The notes under the pieces are model-generated. The model worked only from the letters and a program-made list of their open reading frames with translations. It had not been told where the DNA came from and searched no databases. Shown here in pieces: positions 1 to 12,531 of a stretch of DNA of 64,000 bases. This stretch comes from Cololabis saira (Eukaryota; Chordata; Actinopteri; Beloniformes; Belonidae). Each line of letters opens with the position of its first letter. Position 1 is the stretch's first letter. The translations under genes were made by a program, and so were the position numbers. The stretch is taken from assembly GCF_033807715.1 (NCBI RefSeq), contig NC_084599.1, forward strand, positions 33,996,750 through 34,060,749. Reading direction: 5' to 3'.

Positions 1-154
1 GATCTGCGCCGACACGAACAAAGGGGTTGCGCAATCGAGTACGTCACAGCAGCTTCACCCCAACCCGCCCACTCCTCACCTGGGTGTGGAAAAACAAACG
101 AGGACAAAGCGGGTGGAGCCGGGACGATGCGTGACGAGCCGAGTCGGGCTGAGT

Positions 155-244
155 TAGGGCTGTTCGATTAATCGATTTTAAATCGTAATCGCGATTATGT
201 AATTAGAACGATGTTAAAACGTGAAAATCGTAAAATCGATTTTT

Positions 245-279
<35 letters not shown>

Positions 280-882
280 TTGTCTGCACACATATTAATG
301 ATTGATACCATATTAATGATTGATGGAAATACCTCTCAATACCTGCGACAAGTGCCCCATCGGAGAGGCTCTTTAGTGTAGGAGGGGGCGTTGTAACATG
401 CCACCGGGTAGACCGGCTCGTGTTCCTTGCAAAAAACTTGCAAATGTGAATATCAAATGTAATGACTGACATTACACACCTCTACCTCCTTCATGGGTTG
501 CATCATTATTTAGCATGCAAAGACCCAGTTTAGTTTAATTAGAAAATGTCTTGTTTTATTTAATTGGAAATATAACTTACTGTATGTTTGCAAGTGCTGA
601 TTTGCTGATTTTTATTTTTTTTTTCCAGAGATAAAACTTTATATTTTTTAAAACTTTTTTTCAACTTATTTTACAGAGTTTTGCACTTTATTCATTCATT
701 TTTGGTTTAATAAAAGCAACGTTTGCACTTAAAGCTCAATGGGGCAAATGTTCAATAAAAAAACTGCATATTTTTAATCATTTCTTTGCCTTTTGTCAAT
801 TCACAAAATAATTGTAATCGAAAATCGGATTTTGAGAGAAAAAAGTCGAGATTTTATTTTTGGGCAAAATCGAACAGCCCTA
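155..882. mobile_element. non-autonomous hAT-like element with 8-bp TSD
   Basis: The terminal inverted repeats read TAGGGCTGTTCGATT at the left and its complement at 868-882. The flanking octamers ggctgagt (147-154) and ggctcagt (883-890) differ by one base, as expected for an old hAT-type duplication. The interior is AT-rich, with a poly-T run at about 249-276 and no transposase frame. Confidence 0.8.
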
Positions 883-916
883 GGCTCAGTAGATACTAGT
901 GGAAAAGCGCCATATG

Positions 917-1490
917 TGTCATGATCAGCTGATCACCTGCCTGCCACTCCCACCTCATCAGTGCAACCACATTCACCTGTGCTCCCTCACCAGATATATA
1001 TACACTCCTTCCACTCAGTCTTTGTCTGATGGTCTTAGCTCTTCTAGCAGTTTTCTCTGGATTGTGTTGTTGGTCTCGACCCTGCCTGTCCCTGACTACT
1101 CTGCCCGCTCGTCGCTTGTCCGGTTCCTGGTTGCTCGGATTCCCTGCCTGAAGGTTTCTGCATCTAAGAAGGACAGATTTTTGGCCTGTTCAGGTTGTGG
1201 ACTCCCATGTTCAGCTTTGGCTTGTACCACCTTATTTTTGGCTAATAAATTGAACTCTTCCACTGGCCTCGATTTTTGCTATTCTTGGGTTCAACCTCAT
1301 GCCCATCACAAGTACGTACTGCAAGTGTTACAAGTCACTTGGCAAAAGGAGTTCTTACATTGTATGTTAATGTTTTCTCTCAGAGTCCTTTATTGGTCTT
1401 TGGTTGGGCTGTAGAGCCCAGGGCTGGTCCTGGTTTTGAATGGGCTGCCACAACTGAGGCCGTAGACACTTAGCTCTGGATGTTACGACA
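917..1490 (+). mobile_element. possible solo LTR (weak)
   Basis: The segment begins TGTCATGA and ends TTACGACA (TG...CA), with a TATA-like run at about 996-1003 and AATAAA at about 1244. C+T-rich text resembling teleost LTR sequence lies between. I could not find a matching 4-6 bp target duplication, and the open frame inside has no recognisable protein. Confidence 0.3.
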
Positions 1491-1793
1491 CGACCGATTT
1501 GGTGTTTCTCTTTTTGAAATGGATTGATAAATCATACACATTTTGTTTCTGAATGAAAATTCCTCGTGTGGTTCATCATATTTGCTGAATTATCAAAATA
1601 TTTAATCTTTGCAAAATAAATTCTTTTTTTGCTAGTTATGGCTTTACAGTAAACTGCTAATCTCCCTTCCACTGTGGTATCACCAAATATATGACAAAAG
1701 CATCAGCATTATGTTGGAACTGAATGCGCGCCGGGTCTGTTTGTTCATGCTCACTCTCTGCTGCAGTCTGGGTGGAAACTTTCTGCTTTTATT

Positions 1794-2060
1794 ATTTTCT
1801 CTCAAGGATGGATAGGATCAGGAATGTGTAAATCAGAGGGATCTTGAATGTTTTGATGGATAAAGTCAGATTGAGATGGTTTGGACATGTACAGAGGAGG
1901 GATAGTGAGTTTATTGGGAAAAGGATGCTTAGGTGGGAACTGCCGGGCAGGAGGCCTAGAGGAAGACCGGGATATTTATGGATGTAGTGACGGAGGACAT
2001 GACGTCAGTTGGTGTGAGAGAAGAAGATGCAGAGGATAGGCTTAGACGACTCGCTGAGGC
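1794..2060 (+). mobile_element. LINE ORF2 C-terminal remnant (RTE-like)
   Basis: Translation gives DKVRLRWFGHVQRRDSEF, then RMLRWELPGRRPRGRPGY. This is the RWFGHV...GRR.RGRP signature at the C-terminus of many RTE-type and related reverse transcriptases. The frame breaks soon after, so this is a decayed fragment. Confidence 0.6.
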
Positions 2061-3104
2061 GAGTCCTGAAGGGTTAGGGTTAGGCTCAGGGCAGTAGAAA
2101 TAAAAAGAAACCTGATTTCTAACGTACACATTTTTTTTTTCTTATTCGTCTCCTTTCATTGGTATTTCCTATTGTAGATTTTTGATTTGCATTAGTTTTG
2201 TCCTGCTGCTTTAGCTACTCAATACCGTACAGTTTCTCCCCAGGATGAGGAAAGTATCCATCCGTTCGACTTATGCACCACACTGCAGGACAGAACATGT
2301 GAAGGTTTAATAATGACGTGCAACATGCAGTACTGTCAAAAGTGCAGGCACATGTCTCGAAATAAGACTTCTAACTTGAAACCTAATGAGTATTCAACCC
2401 CTTGAGATCATTTCGGACTGCTGTGGAAGTGTCTGCTCGCCGGAGGACAGACAGCGAGAGGGCTGATGGATTGAAATGGCGAGAGACGAGAGAAGGAAGG
2501 GGAGCTGAGTGGTGATGATGAAGAGGGTGGTGATGATGGAGAATGCAGTGTGGGAGGGCTGAAGTGTTAGACAGGAGGCTCAAAGGTTCAGGGGAGTGCT
2601 AGATCAGCTCTGAAGCGTTTGTCCATGTCGGAGCTGGACGGAAGAAAACCCAATAAGAATTGACATCCTGATATCATGACAAAACACAAGTTGCAGAAAC
2701 AAGGATGCCGTTGTACTTTAGTTTCTTAAATGATATGGAGATTCAGCGTTCGTGATGCTGAGTGATTATGTCGCTGGTATAAATTATAATGTATTCATTG
2801 TGATATAATGCTGAATTATTTATGACAAGTCAATATTTGGCAATAAGACCTATTTCACGCTACTGCGGAGGAGGGAGTGGACTTTCTCTGACTCACTTGG
2901 AAGACGCCCCAAAATCAAGATTCCTTTTCCTGATTTTCTGGTGCGTTTATTAATTACTTCACATGGTGGACGGCTTGATGTTTCAAAATGTTTATTTTTT
3001 GTGTTACAATTGGGGTCCTAAAGGTGAAAATAATTGTGGCTCATTTTAATATTCATGGGGTTGTGGTTACTTTAACGTGACATTACTATGTTCTTTAGCC
3101 TTAA

Positions 3105-4417
3105 AGCGACACTACATACTGTAACTTTTCCACCTTAATATCATATTTCCAGAGTCATTGTGATGGTACATCAACTTCCAACAGGTTTAATGAACCTTTG
3201 TCATGGTCTGAGGGGTCTGTATCACCTTCACTGGCACTATGTAACTTTGAGGAGCATGGTAGGAACCCTGCCACACTAAAAAACTACAAATCTTTACGGC
3301 TTTGACTGCTTTACGGCATACGTCACTTCCCCCTCCTTCCCGATTCGTAGTGGAGACGAAAATGGGTGGGGCGTGGAGCGCAGAGCTCCGCAGAAGCTGG
3401 TAACCCGTTGCTGTGTTGTGGCTGCAGCAGCTCCACATAACAGACGTGGGGAAAAGATCCTAATGGTTTAACTTTTCACCGCCATCCTGCTCGAAGGCAG
3501 AACCACGGAGGCCGGCCAATTATCTGAGATAACAAATTAAAAGAGTAAAAGAGTCGTCGGCTCGGTTGGATCGCGGCTGTAACGAGTCCGACCAAACATA
3601 ACGTTCCTCAGTAAACAAACAAACACACACAGACGGGCGTCGGATCAAAACACAGGTTTATTAAACCACAAACAAACACTCACAGACCGGGGTCGGATCA
3701 TTCAAACGGGTTTTATTCCCCATTACTCCAGCTAAACGCAGTTGTTGGCCAGCTCTCTGCGGTGCGATTAATTTTGTTGAGGAAAAAATATTAACTATTT
3801 GATTTGTAGCTGCAGAGGAAAAAAAATAATCTCACGAGGAAAAAAAAATATTGCTCACGCCTCGGAGCCTCTTCAGTCAAAAAAAAAAGAAAAGAAAAGT
3901 AAGAGTAATACAAAACATGTACTGTATGTTGTACTATTATACTAATTTATTGAAACGCATGGCGAGTCAAACATTTACCAAAGAAGCCAAACACTCCTAA
4001 ACAAGGTAGCCGGAGACAGTGGTTGTGCAGAACTGCGGCAGTAAATTATTTCTAAAGAGTGCAGCTCCGACGATGAGCTCCATTCTTTAGTAGTGATTTC
4101 ATATGGATCCAGACCGTTAATAATCATTATTTTCTCCATATACCGCTCCCTGGCTTCCTTGTTTAAGGTATCCCGGTAAATTCCAGTTCCTTTCCAGCGG
4201 TTTAACATCTTGTTTTTTGCGTTCCTTCTGTTCACTTGGTGAAACAGAAAAGCGTCCCGTCTTCTCTCAAAACAAATGCACGCGACGGGACAGGAGTTTT
4301 ACGGCAGTACGCGCTGGTGCTCATGGGAAACGTAGTGTTCTTTCTGGCAAAGCACTACCGCTTTGGTCCAAAAGATGCCGCCAAACTCAGAAAAGCTGAA
4401 AGTTACGTTGTGCTGCT
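3105..4417. mobile_element. TTAA-bounded element (Kolobok/piggyBac-like)
   Basis: TTAA lies at 3101-3104 and 4418-4421. Imperfect terminal repeats are AGCGACACTACAT on the left and AGCAGCACAACGT (complement) on the right. The interior contains an A-rich section and a minus-strand open frame at 3975-4235, reported separately. The ends are diverged, so the boundaries are less certain than for the other elements. Confidence 0.5.
3975..4235 (-). pseudogene. fragment of a transposon-associated protein (DPYE motif)
   Basis: The 86-codon minus-strand frame contains YRDTLNKEARERYMEKI followed by INGLDPYEITTKEW. This resembles the start of long teleost transposon-associated proteins that carry an RY.EK...G.DPYE pattern (often YqaJ-domain proteins). 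After EWSSSSE the similarity stops. It lies inside the TTAA-bounded element, so it is probably a captured or deleted remnant of the autonomous parent. The family assignment is from memory and tentative. Confidence 0.4.
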
Positions 4418-5200
4418 TTAAATTGTGAGAAATTCTTTCTGGACAGATCGACGACCTACTTGTCACACAGCCTCCCTTTCAGACAGGGCAAATGAAAAGT
4501 TTGGATAACTTTTCACATCAAAGTGGTTTTATCCTCAGATATAAGGTGATCCAATGATTTTTACACACTTTGTGGTTCTGTCGAACGTCCTTGGGGACTT
4601 GATTCAGCAGAGACTGCAGAGCTCACCCTTTTTTTGTTCCGCCAGTCTCGGGTCTTTAATTGCAATGATGATGTAATTTCTGAACGCTGTCTCTTTTGCT
4701 CCCTAGTTTGCTCATATGTGACTAATTTGAATGCTTTGACATCTTTACTCGAGCAGCTTTGTTACTTTTAACTGGAACGTGGATGTCAGCCCCTCACAGC
4801 AGGGCCGAGACGGAGCAGTCGCTAAATCGATCAGTCTTCTTTCATTTAAGCTCACGTTGTTACGTCAGTTTCACTACTTGCAAAGCTTCTTTTTTTATTT
4901 CACTTTTTTGAAAGCAGTTCATGTTGAACAAATATGATGCCCTACTTCAAACATGAAATGTTGTCTTCAGGTGAGCATGTTTTCTGCAATTATATTCAAT
5001 AATTGTCAGTAATTGCTCTGCATTTTCTTAAAATTTAAAATATCCCAAGTTTTCTGAGAGCAGTTGTTAAAAAAAAAAAGGAAATCTCATAATTTCAATA
5101 CGGTGGAACCACCAGCCTTTTTGACTAGATAACCATTTAATCTCTTCATTGGTCAAAATCTATTTCCGCTCTGATTTGTGCAGAAGCTGGAGAGAACTTT

Positions 5201-6003
5201 ACTGAAGAGTATTAGGTCCAGGCAGGAGAAAAATAGAAACATTTCAGAGGAGGAAGATCTTTTTTTTTTCATTATGCACAAAGTTGAAATGTTGAGAAAA
5301 AAGGCACAATTACGACTTTATTCTTGAAATTGTATTTCAACATCAGATAGATTTCAGATAGATGGATATGAGTTATATTATGTAAATAGAAGGATTAAAA
5401 AAGGTGGAGGGGTAGCTTTGTATATCAACACTAGTTTGAAATGTGATGTCGTTAGTAATATGACAACTGTTGTTGACAGTATTATGGAAATTATCACAGT
5501 GGAAATTATCAATGAAAAAGCTAAAAATGCTATAATCAGTTGTGTCTATAGATCACCAGGTTCCTGCATAGAGACATTTACAGACAAAATAATGGAGCTG
5601 TTTGACAGAAGCCAAAATAAGATTCTGTTTTTATGTGGAGACTTTAATATTTATCTTGAAAATCCAAATTCAATGAACACAACAAGTGAATTCATAAATT
5701 CAATGTATAGCTTGAGGCTGCTTCCAATGATATCTAAACCAACAAGAATTACATCACAGAGTGCAACTGTTATTGATAATATTTTTACAAACGCAGTTGA
5801 TGGAAAAGTAGTGAGTGGGATCTTGATAACTGATGTAAGTGATAATTTATCTGTTTTTACAGTTTATAAAAATTTTCAATGTAATACAACGGAAATCACT
5901 GATAAAACAACATTTTTTTGACTTTTTTCTCGAAATGCACAATAAAAAAAATCTTCCCCTCTAAAATATTTTTTTCTCCTACATGGCCCTAATACTCTTC
6001 CGT
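5201..6003. mobile_element. fold-back hAT-like element with 8-bp TSD, interrupted by LINE endonuclease sequence
   Basis: The left terminus ACTGAAGAGTATTAGG matches the complement of the right terminus (ACGGAAGAGTATTAGG). Identical octamers agaacttt flank it at 5193-5200 and 6004-6011. The arms share GAGG.AGAT..TTTTTTT text plus GAAATG..GAGAAAAAAG. LINE sequence occupies about 5343-5922 between the arms. Confidence 0.75.
5343..5922 (+). pseudogene. LINE endonuclease (EEP/APE-like) domain fragment
   Basis: One frame runs from GYELYYVNRRIKKGGGVALY through CVYRSPGS, FLCGDFNIYL, SKPTRITSQSATVIDNIFTN and ITDVSDNLSVF to a stop at 5919-5921. GDFN and the ...SDNLSVF block correspond to the GDFN and SDHxP regions of apurinic-endonuclease-like domains in Jockey/L2-type non-LTR retrotransposons. 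The usual SDH histidine is replaced by Asn, so the catalytic site is probably lost. Only the middle-to-end of the domain is present. Confidence 0.8.
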
Positions 6004-6011
6004 AGAACTTT

Positions 6012-6729
6012 TTTTTTTTTTTTCAACAATATATTTATTAAAGTTTTGACATAGATACGCAAAATACACAGACATACATATACGAACAATATTCAAACAT
6101 TAGGTACATTCAATAAGATAATTTAAGTCCATGAGAATTCTTACAGATGTTATAAAATAATATTCAGGTTGCAGCATATGATTGTGGTCCTGTACAGGGG
6201 ATAGTTATGCTGTCCCTGTTTCACACAGTAAGTCAGATAGATCTTTGTTTTTAATATACTGGATGTAGCACCCCCATATTTTCTGAAATAATTCTTGTTT
6301 ATCCTTTAGAGTGTATGTAATTTTTTCTAACGGTAAACATAAAGACATTTCTTTGAACCATTGCGTCACACTCGGTTTGCCAGTACTTTTCCACGTTAAA
6401 GCTATCACTCTCTTTGCTTGTAGTATTCCCATATTTATGAAGATTTTTCCAGAGCGACTTATGTTATGTCCTGTAGGATATAAGCCCAGTAGGAAAAATT
6501 TGGGTTCCATCATCAGTCTAATTGATAAAATCTCCTGTATTATTACTCTAACTTCCTCCCAAAACTCCCTTATTTTTGGACATGACCATATATAGTGCAA
6601 CAAAGTGCCCTTATCTTCTCCACATCTATTACAGAGGTCAGGGATCTGTATATTAAATTTGTTAAGTTTTTCTGGTGTAATATACACTCTCATTAGCCAA
6701 TTAAATTGCAGCATTTTTAGACGAGTATT
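6012..6729 (-). mobile_element. 5'-truncated L1-clade LINE with 17-bp TSD
   Basis: The element is inserted in reverse, with its poly-A appearing as poly-T at 6009-6023. The 17-mer ctcttccgtagaacttt is present at 5995-6011 and 6730-6746. The minus-strand frame at 6714-6205 encodes the L1 ORF2 C-terminal region: a Cys/His cluster (CNRCGEDKGTLLHYIWSCP) and a later KRVIALTWKS segment. It was inserted exactly at the right border of the 5201-6003 element. Confidence 0.88.
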
Positions 6730-7779
6730 CTCTTCCGTAGAACTTTAATGAAGATCATCAAGATACCTTTCTTATAAATGTGCATCTATTTCCTCTGTAT
6801 CCCATACATACCAGCATTTCCCCCACACCACCTGGATGTTGACACCTGTCAGAAGAAGCAGGTACTTGTAGACTGACGCGAGTCTGCAGCCTGTGTCGCT
6901 GTCAGCCCACTAGATTGTTCGCCACTGGGACGCGCTCCATCTGAGACTTTGATATTGGCCTCGGGTGTGACATGAAACAGCAGGACCTCCTCGCAGCCGT
7001 CCCCCTCGAGCTTCAGGGTCTGCTGTGGCGCTTGTAACTCCCCTGCCTTTAATTACCTCCTCCGACAGGGAAGCGTGGCAGCAGAATTGCAGCCTGCGAG
7101 TAATTTCAATGGAAGATTTATTTTCTTTTCATGTACCCCTACACGCTCCTCATGAGAACATGGGAATAATCGACAGAATCGGAGACCCATAATTAAGACG
7201 TTGTGCTTTTGTGCGTTCATTTTTTTTCCTTTTCTCTCCTTAAAGCCAAACTTTACCTGATAGCCCACTCAGTGATTGCCAGACTGATTTCTAAGATTAT
7301 TATTTAAGCTATTTAAGAGTTCTCGCTTTCACTGCAGGGGTGAGCATTGAGCAGGTTTTCATGCCAGCCCCCGCTTGTCAGGCTGCACTGTCATTAAAGG
7401 AGATGGAATAAGATTTAGCATAAAACCCAAACCATATTTTCCCCATAGTCTTCATAATGGCTGCTGTTAGGTAGAATACCTAGTGGGTTTAAACAAGATT
7501 AGGCTCTCAGCTTAGCGTAAAAGATCCATCCTAGTGCGTTTGCATGGAAGAGGGATTAGATGGGTTTTGGGGGAAATTGAATTAGGTTCAGACAGTATTT
7601 GAAGATGGACACGGGCACATGGATGTGGAGATGCCGAGGGACAAGTGCTGGGAGATTGAAAGACAGTAGAACAATGGATTTTGGAAACGCAGCAGGCAGA
7701 GCGGAGGTTGGTGGGACGAACAGACATTAAAAGACAATGCAGACGTCAATAAAGATGCAGATGCTCTCCGGGTAGAGAG

Positions 7780-8521
7780 TAGGCATGGGACGATATGAAA
7801 ATTTCATATCACGATATTAGTGGACAAAAATATCACGATTACGATATTATCACGATATTAGCGTGTCGCTTATAAAATTCTTAAAATGCAAGGAAAAACA
7901 CTAACCGTGGATCCACTGGTTCCTTCAGAACATTTATTCTCAAATCATTCTCAACACAGTGACACTTGAGGTAGAGAACAAATAGTGTACTGTAAATGTT
8001 ATGCATTACAAAGTGTAAACTATAGTACCGGTACCGGTACTTATTTGAACTTTCTTTTTTTGTAAGAAAATACTTCCCTGAGAGTCGAAAGAAATAAGTG
8101 ACAAATAGAAATAAAGTGACAAAGTAGAGCCAAATGCACACTGATTGTATTACTCTCTGAAACTTAGTTTCAGCTACTTAGTACGGCTCTCTGGAAAATT
8201 AATAAAATAAAGGCACTGCTCTGTAGTATACAAAACAAAAGCTGCATGGCCAACACAAAGATTGAGTGAAAATAAAGTGCCACAGTAGTCAAATGCACAC
8301 GGATTGTACTACTCTATGAAAAAATATTAAATAAATAATAATAATAAATAATATTAATAAAATACATGAAAAAAATAACACTGGCTTCTACCTGGCTGGT
8401 ATCCTTGTGTGACCAAAAAAAAAAAAAAAGAAATTGGCGATATTTACAGTACCCCACGATAACGTTATCGCAGCCGTTTTTATCGCGATATACGATAATA
8501 TCGTATATCGCCCCATGCCTA
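7780..8521. mobile_element. non-autonomous hAT-like element, GATATCG-rich ends
   Basis: Termini are TAGGCATGGGACGATAT (left) and TAGGCATGGGGCGATAT (complement of the right). Flanking octamers are gtagagag (7772-7779) and gtagacag (8522-8529). The subterminal regions are rich in CACGATATT/ACGATAATATCG. There is no transposase frame. Confidence 0.82.
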
Positions 8522-8529
8522 GTAGACAG

Positions 8530-11500
8530 ATGAATACAGTCAGGCTGATGGGCCAAAACACAAAAACACTCAAAAGGAGATTTTTGTTCCTGACAATGAC
8601 CCTGGACTTCGCTTGGATCTGACGACACTGACGCTTCCTGTGGAAGCCAGATGAAACGTGAGGAGGAAACCTGTGGAGCAGATGTCTCTGTTTTTGCTCA
8701 TTTCTACATTTTTATAGATGATCTTTTCCATCTGCGACTCGACTAAACTACAACATACGGTTTGTCTTCAAAACCATCACTCTGAGAGTTTACGGGGGCT
8801 TTGTAGTATCTATTGTTGTCGTTGTTGTTGGTTGTGTCACCCAGTGAATGCAGAGACTGTCTCTGAATGATCTGTTTTTAAGGAGGAGGCTAGTATCCCG
8901 ATACTAAATGTAGCTTTCATGTTAGATGAAAGTCGCGGCCTTGAGCGTGTCATTGAGGGCCTCCAACATCAGACGGGTTTCTTTTACACCTCCTGATCTC
9001 CTTTGTGTTTTGCGTGTTTTGTTCAATACATTTTGATCTTATGTGGGGAACCGAGAAGAAGAGGACGGCACTTGTAGTGACAATATTAAAGCAATATTTG
9101 AAGTGCTGATGCAAAGACCTGCTGGGCTCAACTCAACATAGGTGGATAATCATTAGTTAAATTAGAAAAAACATTTAAATTCTTAGTCTTAAAGCAGGAG
9201 AGGCCTGTAAAGAATTTATTTATGTATATATATATAAAATCCTGATGGGATTGCAAAAGTGTATCCAGAGTTTCTGTAAATGTATCATGTGCAGTTCGTG
9301 CCTTTGGTGTTTCTGCATGACAATTTTTCTTATTCTTATGTTCAGTTCCTGCACAGATGCCCTGGCATTTTCTTAAAGGATACACTATTAAAATGTGATT
9401 GTCTTATCAATGATGGCCAGCTTCTCTGCTCTAGATGTAGGTGATACTGCCACCACTGTTTTGCAGTTGGGATACAGTTTCATTGCTGAAATGCAGCGTT
9501 TAGTTTTTCTCATTTAAACCATTGTCAATCAATGATATTGATCTCGTCTGTCCGCAGAGGATCTTACAGTAACCCTTTGGTTTGTTGTTGTTGTTTCTCA
9601 TTCTTACAAGAAATAGTAATTTTTCTTATTTCCTACTCAAGTGATCTTTGTTGGTCAACCATGGATCTCTGGATCCATGTTTTCTTCATGCGATGAAATA
9701 CTTAAAATATTATTTATTGTATTTATTCAGTTAGTTAGTCCACCCACACCGGATTGTCATCACATGCAATCTTTAACTTAGATCCTAATCTTATTGGCTC
9801 AAATACCTTTTTCTACTCGCATATACGCATCGTTTGATATCTTTATGTATTTTGTTTATTTTAAATCAAGTTAAAAATGACATTAATTTGTCAAACTTGA
9901 TTCTGCCTTTGGATTTTATAGGATGTTTTAGTTGATTTATAAAGAAACTCTAAAAAATGTAAGTGTTTCATAAACTCTCTGTGGTAGTTTATTAAGGATG
10001 CCGTGTGGTCGGTGCGTAGTTGGCTAAAATGTCCACAAATGCTAAATCAGGCTACAGGTAAACTCTCTTAAAAGATGTTGAATACAGTACATTAATATAG
10101 ACTACAGGTTTTATTCTCAGTTTATTGAACTTTCCTGCCAGCTGGAATTTATTTTAAACAAAGTGATTGGAATGAACATTGTGGCACATGGTTTCTTGAA
10201 ATTTGGCTTTGTAGTTTCCGGGTAATATGGCTGTCAAACGACATTTGTCACCGTCCATCTTCCTGGACTAGATGGTCCTGGTTCTGGTCTTTGAAGCTGT
10301 AAAGGTAGTATTAAAAGACATTACATATCTATTTTAGTACAGTTGCATGTTTGCTTTCATGTTTGCAGTTCAGTAGTTTCCCCAATGAATTATTGAGTCT
10401 CAGTCACAAAAAAAAAACAGAGAACGCATTACTGTAAAATATCAATTTTAGATTTTCCACACTATAAATCCACTTCAGATACCGTAACTTATGTATTGTT
10501 GCCACTGTGGATATCTGGAACCTTTTTGGAAATGTCATTTTTCACACCTTAAGCCCTCAGCTATTTTTGAAATTTATAAAATTTGTGAAGCCATCCTGCA
10601 AACACCGTTGAGCTCTAGGGTTAAGAAACATTTTAAAGGATTCTCAAACCGTATTACCAGGCCAAAGTGATAGCATTAAAAATAGAAAGAAAGGGGAAAA
10701 CAAAACGTAACAAAAACTGATGTCTTGCAGTGTGGCAGGAATAAAATTCAGGATGAGTGTTAGAAAAAGTGTTAGAACACTAGATATATTATCTATGTAG
10801 TGTATTCTATTCACTATAGAAAGATTTACAAATGTGTGTTCGGTTTTTTGTTTACATTTTGCACAACATCACAACTTTGTGTGTGGAGATGTATAGATAT
10901 AGATACCAAAAAATATGTTATGTTAATGTTATTTTTTTTAAATTTGAAATAATTAAATGAGGTATTCTTGGACTTATGTAAATTCAGGGATTCAGATGAC
11001 AGTAAAAAGCCTCGGGTCTGAAAGAACTCTTAATGTTACCATGAAATGACACCATGAAGTTAAAATCTGGGCTCTGCGGGGCCAACGCCATCTGTTGCAG
11101 ACTTTCTGTTGTGGAAGATAGTTCTGTACGATTCTGCCTGCTCCAGGTCATTATCATGCTGCAGAACGTATTTGGGAGGCATCAGATGTTTTTCTGATGA
11201 TGATTCATACGAATCTCAAAGCCTGAAGTTCTTAAAACATGTTGACTGAATTTTATATTTATTCAGATTGATGATGAATGCTGCAAATCACATCTTTTAA
11301 ACTAATTGGAATAAGAGCTGGAAAATTACACAGGCTATTTTGGATGTTGAATCATGCAACTTTGCATGGCTGTTATGGTGATTAAAGCTTGGAATTGCTG
11401 AAGGCCTCTTAGAGGATCCGACTAGATCAAAACAAACAACCTGTTATCACTATCATGGGAAAAGTTCCCCTGACAGCTGATGCTACCCCACGGCCCATGT

Positions 11501-11620
11501 CCTTCTTCCTCAGTGACCTCACAGACTTGTCATTTTCATCTTATGTTAAATAGTGCCACGTACCGTAGGCACACAGGCCTCTAATGACTGTTAATTTGAT
11601 AAATACGGTATAATGTATGA
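8530..11620. other. no gene or repeat recognised
   Basis: AT-rich sequence with no coding-like frame, no credible splice-flanked open frame and no paired termini. The missing RRM1 N-terminal exon was looked for by its expected RRKILV / EVHDLL coding text and not found. Similar empty stretches upstream are 2101-3100, 4425-5190, 6747-7771, 12540-13967 and 14730-15701. Confidence 0.5.
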
Positions 11621-11628
11621 GACTGAAG

Positions 11629-12043
11629 TAGGGCTGTGCGATTAATCGATTTTAAATCTAAGTCGGATTTATTAATCAAGACGATGTTTAAAAAAAAGGA
11701 AATCGGAAAATCGATTTTCCTCTCTCTTTTTCATATAGCTGGAAAGGAAGAAGAGAGCTGGCTGCATTACAGACAGAGCTCGTCTAGTCATCTTTGTTTG
11801 GTCAAGAAAATGGTAAATGTTGTCACTTTACTAAACTCAAGGAGGATTTACAGTATCTTTCAATTGCACTTCATTCCCAATAGGGGAATTTGTTTGCTAT
11901 TTTTCTTTAAAAATAAAGATAAAATATTTGAAACAATTTATTCCATTGTGTTTTGTAGTTTTACCAAAAAAATCGAAATCGAAAATCGGGTTTTCAGAGA
12001 AAAAAATCAGGATTTTATTTTTGTCCAAAATTGCCCAGCCCTA
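11629..12043. mobile_element. non-autonomous hAT-like element with perfect 8-bp TSD
   Basis: Termini are TAGGGCTGTGCGATTA and, as complement, TAGGGCTGGGCAATTT. The octamer gactgaag is exact at 11621-11628 and 12044-12051. It belongs to the same family as 155-882 (shared ATTAATCGATTTTAAATC). The open frame inside is repeat-derived. Confidence 0.85.
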
Positions 12044-12054
12044 GACTGAAGTCT

Positions 12055-12531
12055 ACGGAGCCCCTAAAGGGACACGGATTTTATTTTTTTTTAATAATGA
12101 GTTTTAAGTGTGCGCGTGAAACCTTTACGCGCGCGCGTAAAACCTTTAAGTGAGCACGTAAAGTTGTTTACTTGCAAGCAAAGTGGTAATGTCCTTATAA
12201 TGGAGTCCCAGGTTAAAATATAGCTCAGCTAAATCCTGTAATGTCATTTCCATTCATAAACAGAGCAGGGCACAACTGGTTGGTCTCCTGTTCCAGCAAT
12301 ACTCCCATGTACTTGTTTTTACGCGCTCACGTAGAACAACTTTTAGGCGCTCACTTATAAGTTTTGCGAAAGCGCGTGAAACTTTTTAGTGAGTGCATAA
12401 ACGTTTTACGTGCTCACGTACACAACTTTACGTGCTCACTTAAGGTTTCACGCGCGCGCGTAAAGGTTTGACGCGCACACTTAAAACTCATTATTAAAAA
12501 AAAAAAAAAACTGTCGCTTTCGGGGCTCCGT
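12055..12531. mobile_element. palindromic fold-back element, 8-bp TSD
   Basis: The element begins ACGGAGCCCCTAAAGG and ends CTTTCGGGGCTCCGT, with arms carrying alternating ACGCGCGCGCGTAAA and CACGTAAA motifs that pair across the centre. Flanking octamers are tgaagtct (12047-12054) and agaagtct (12532-12539). The left duplication overlaps that of the neighbouring element. Confidence 0.72.
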
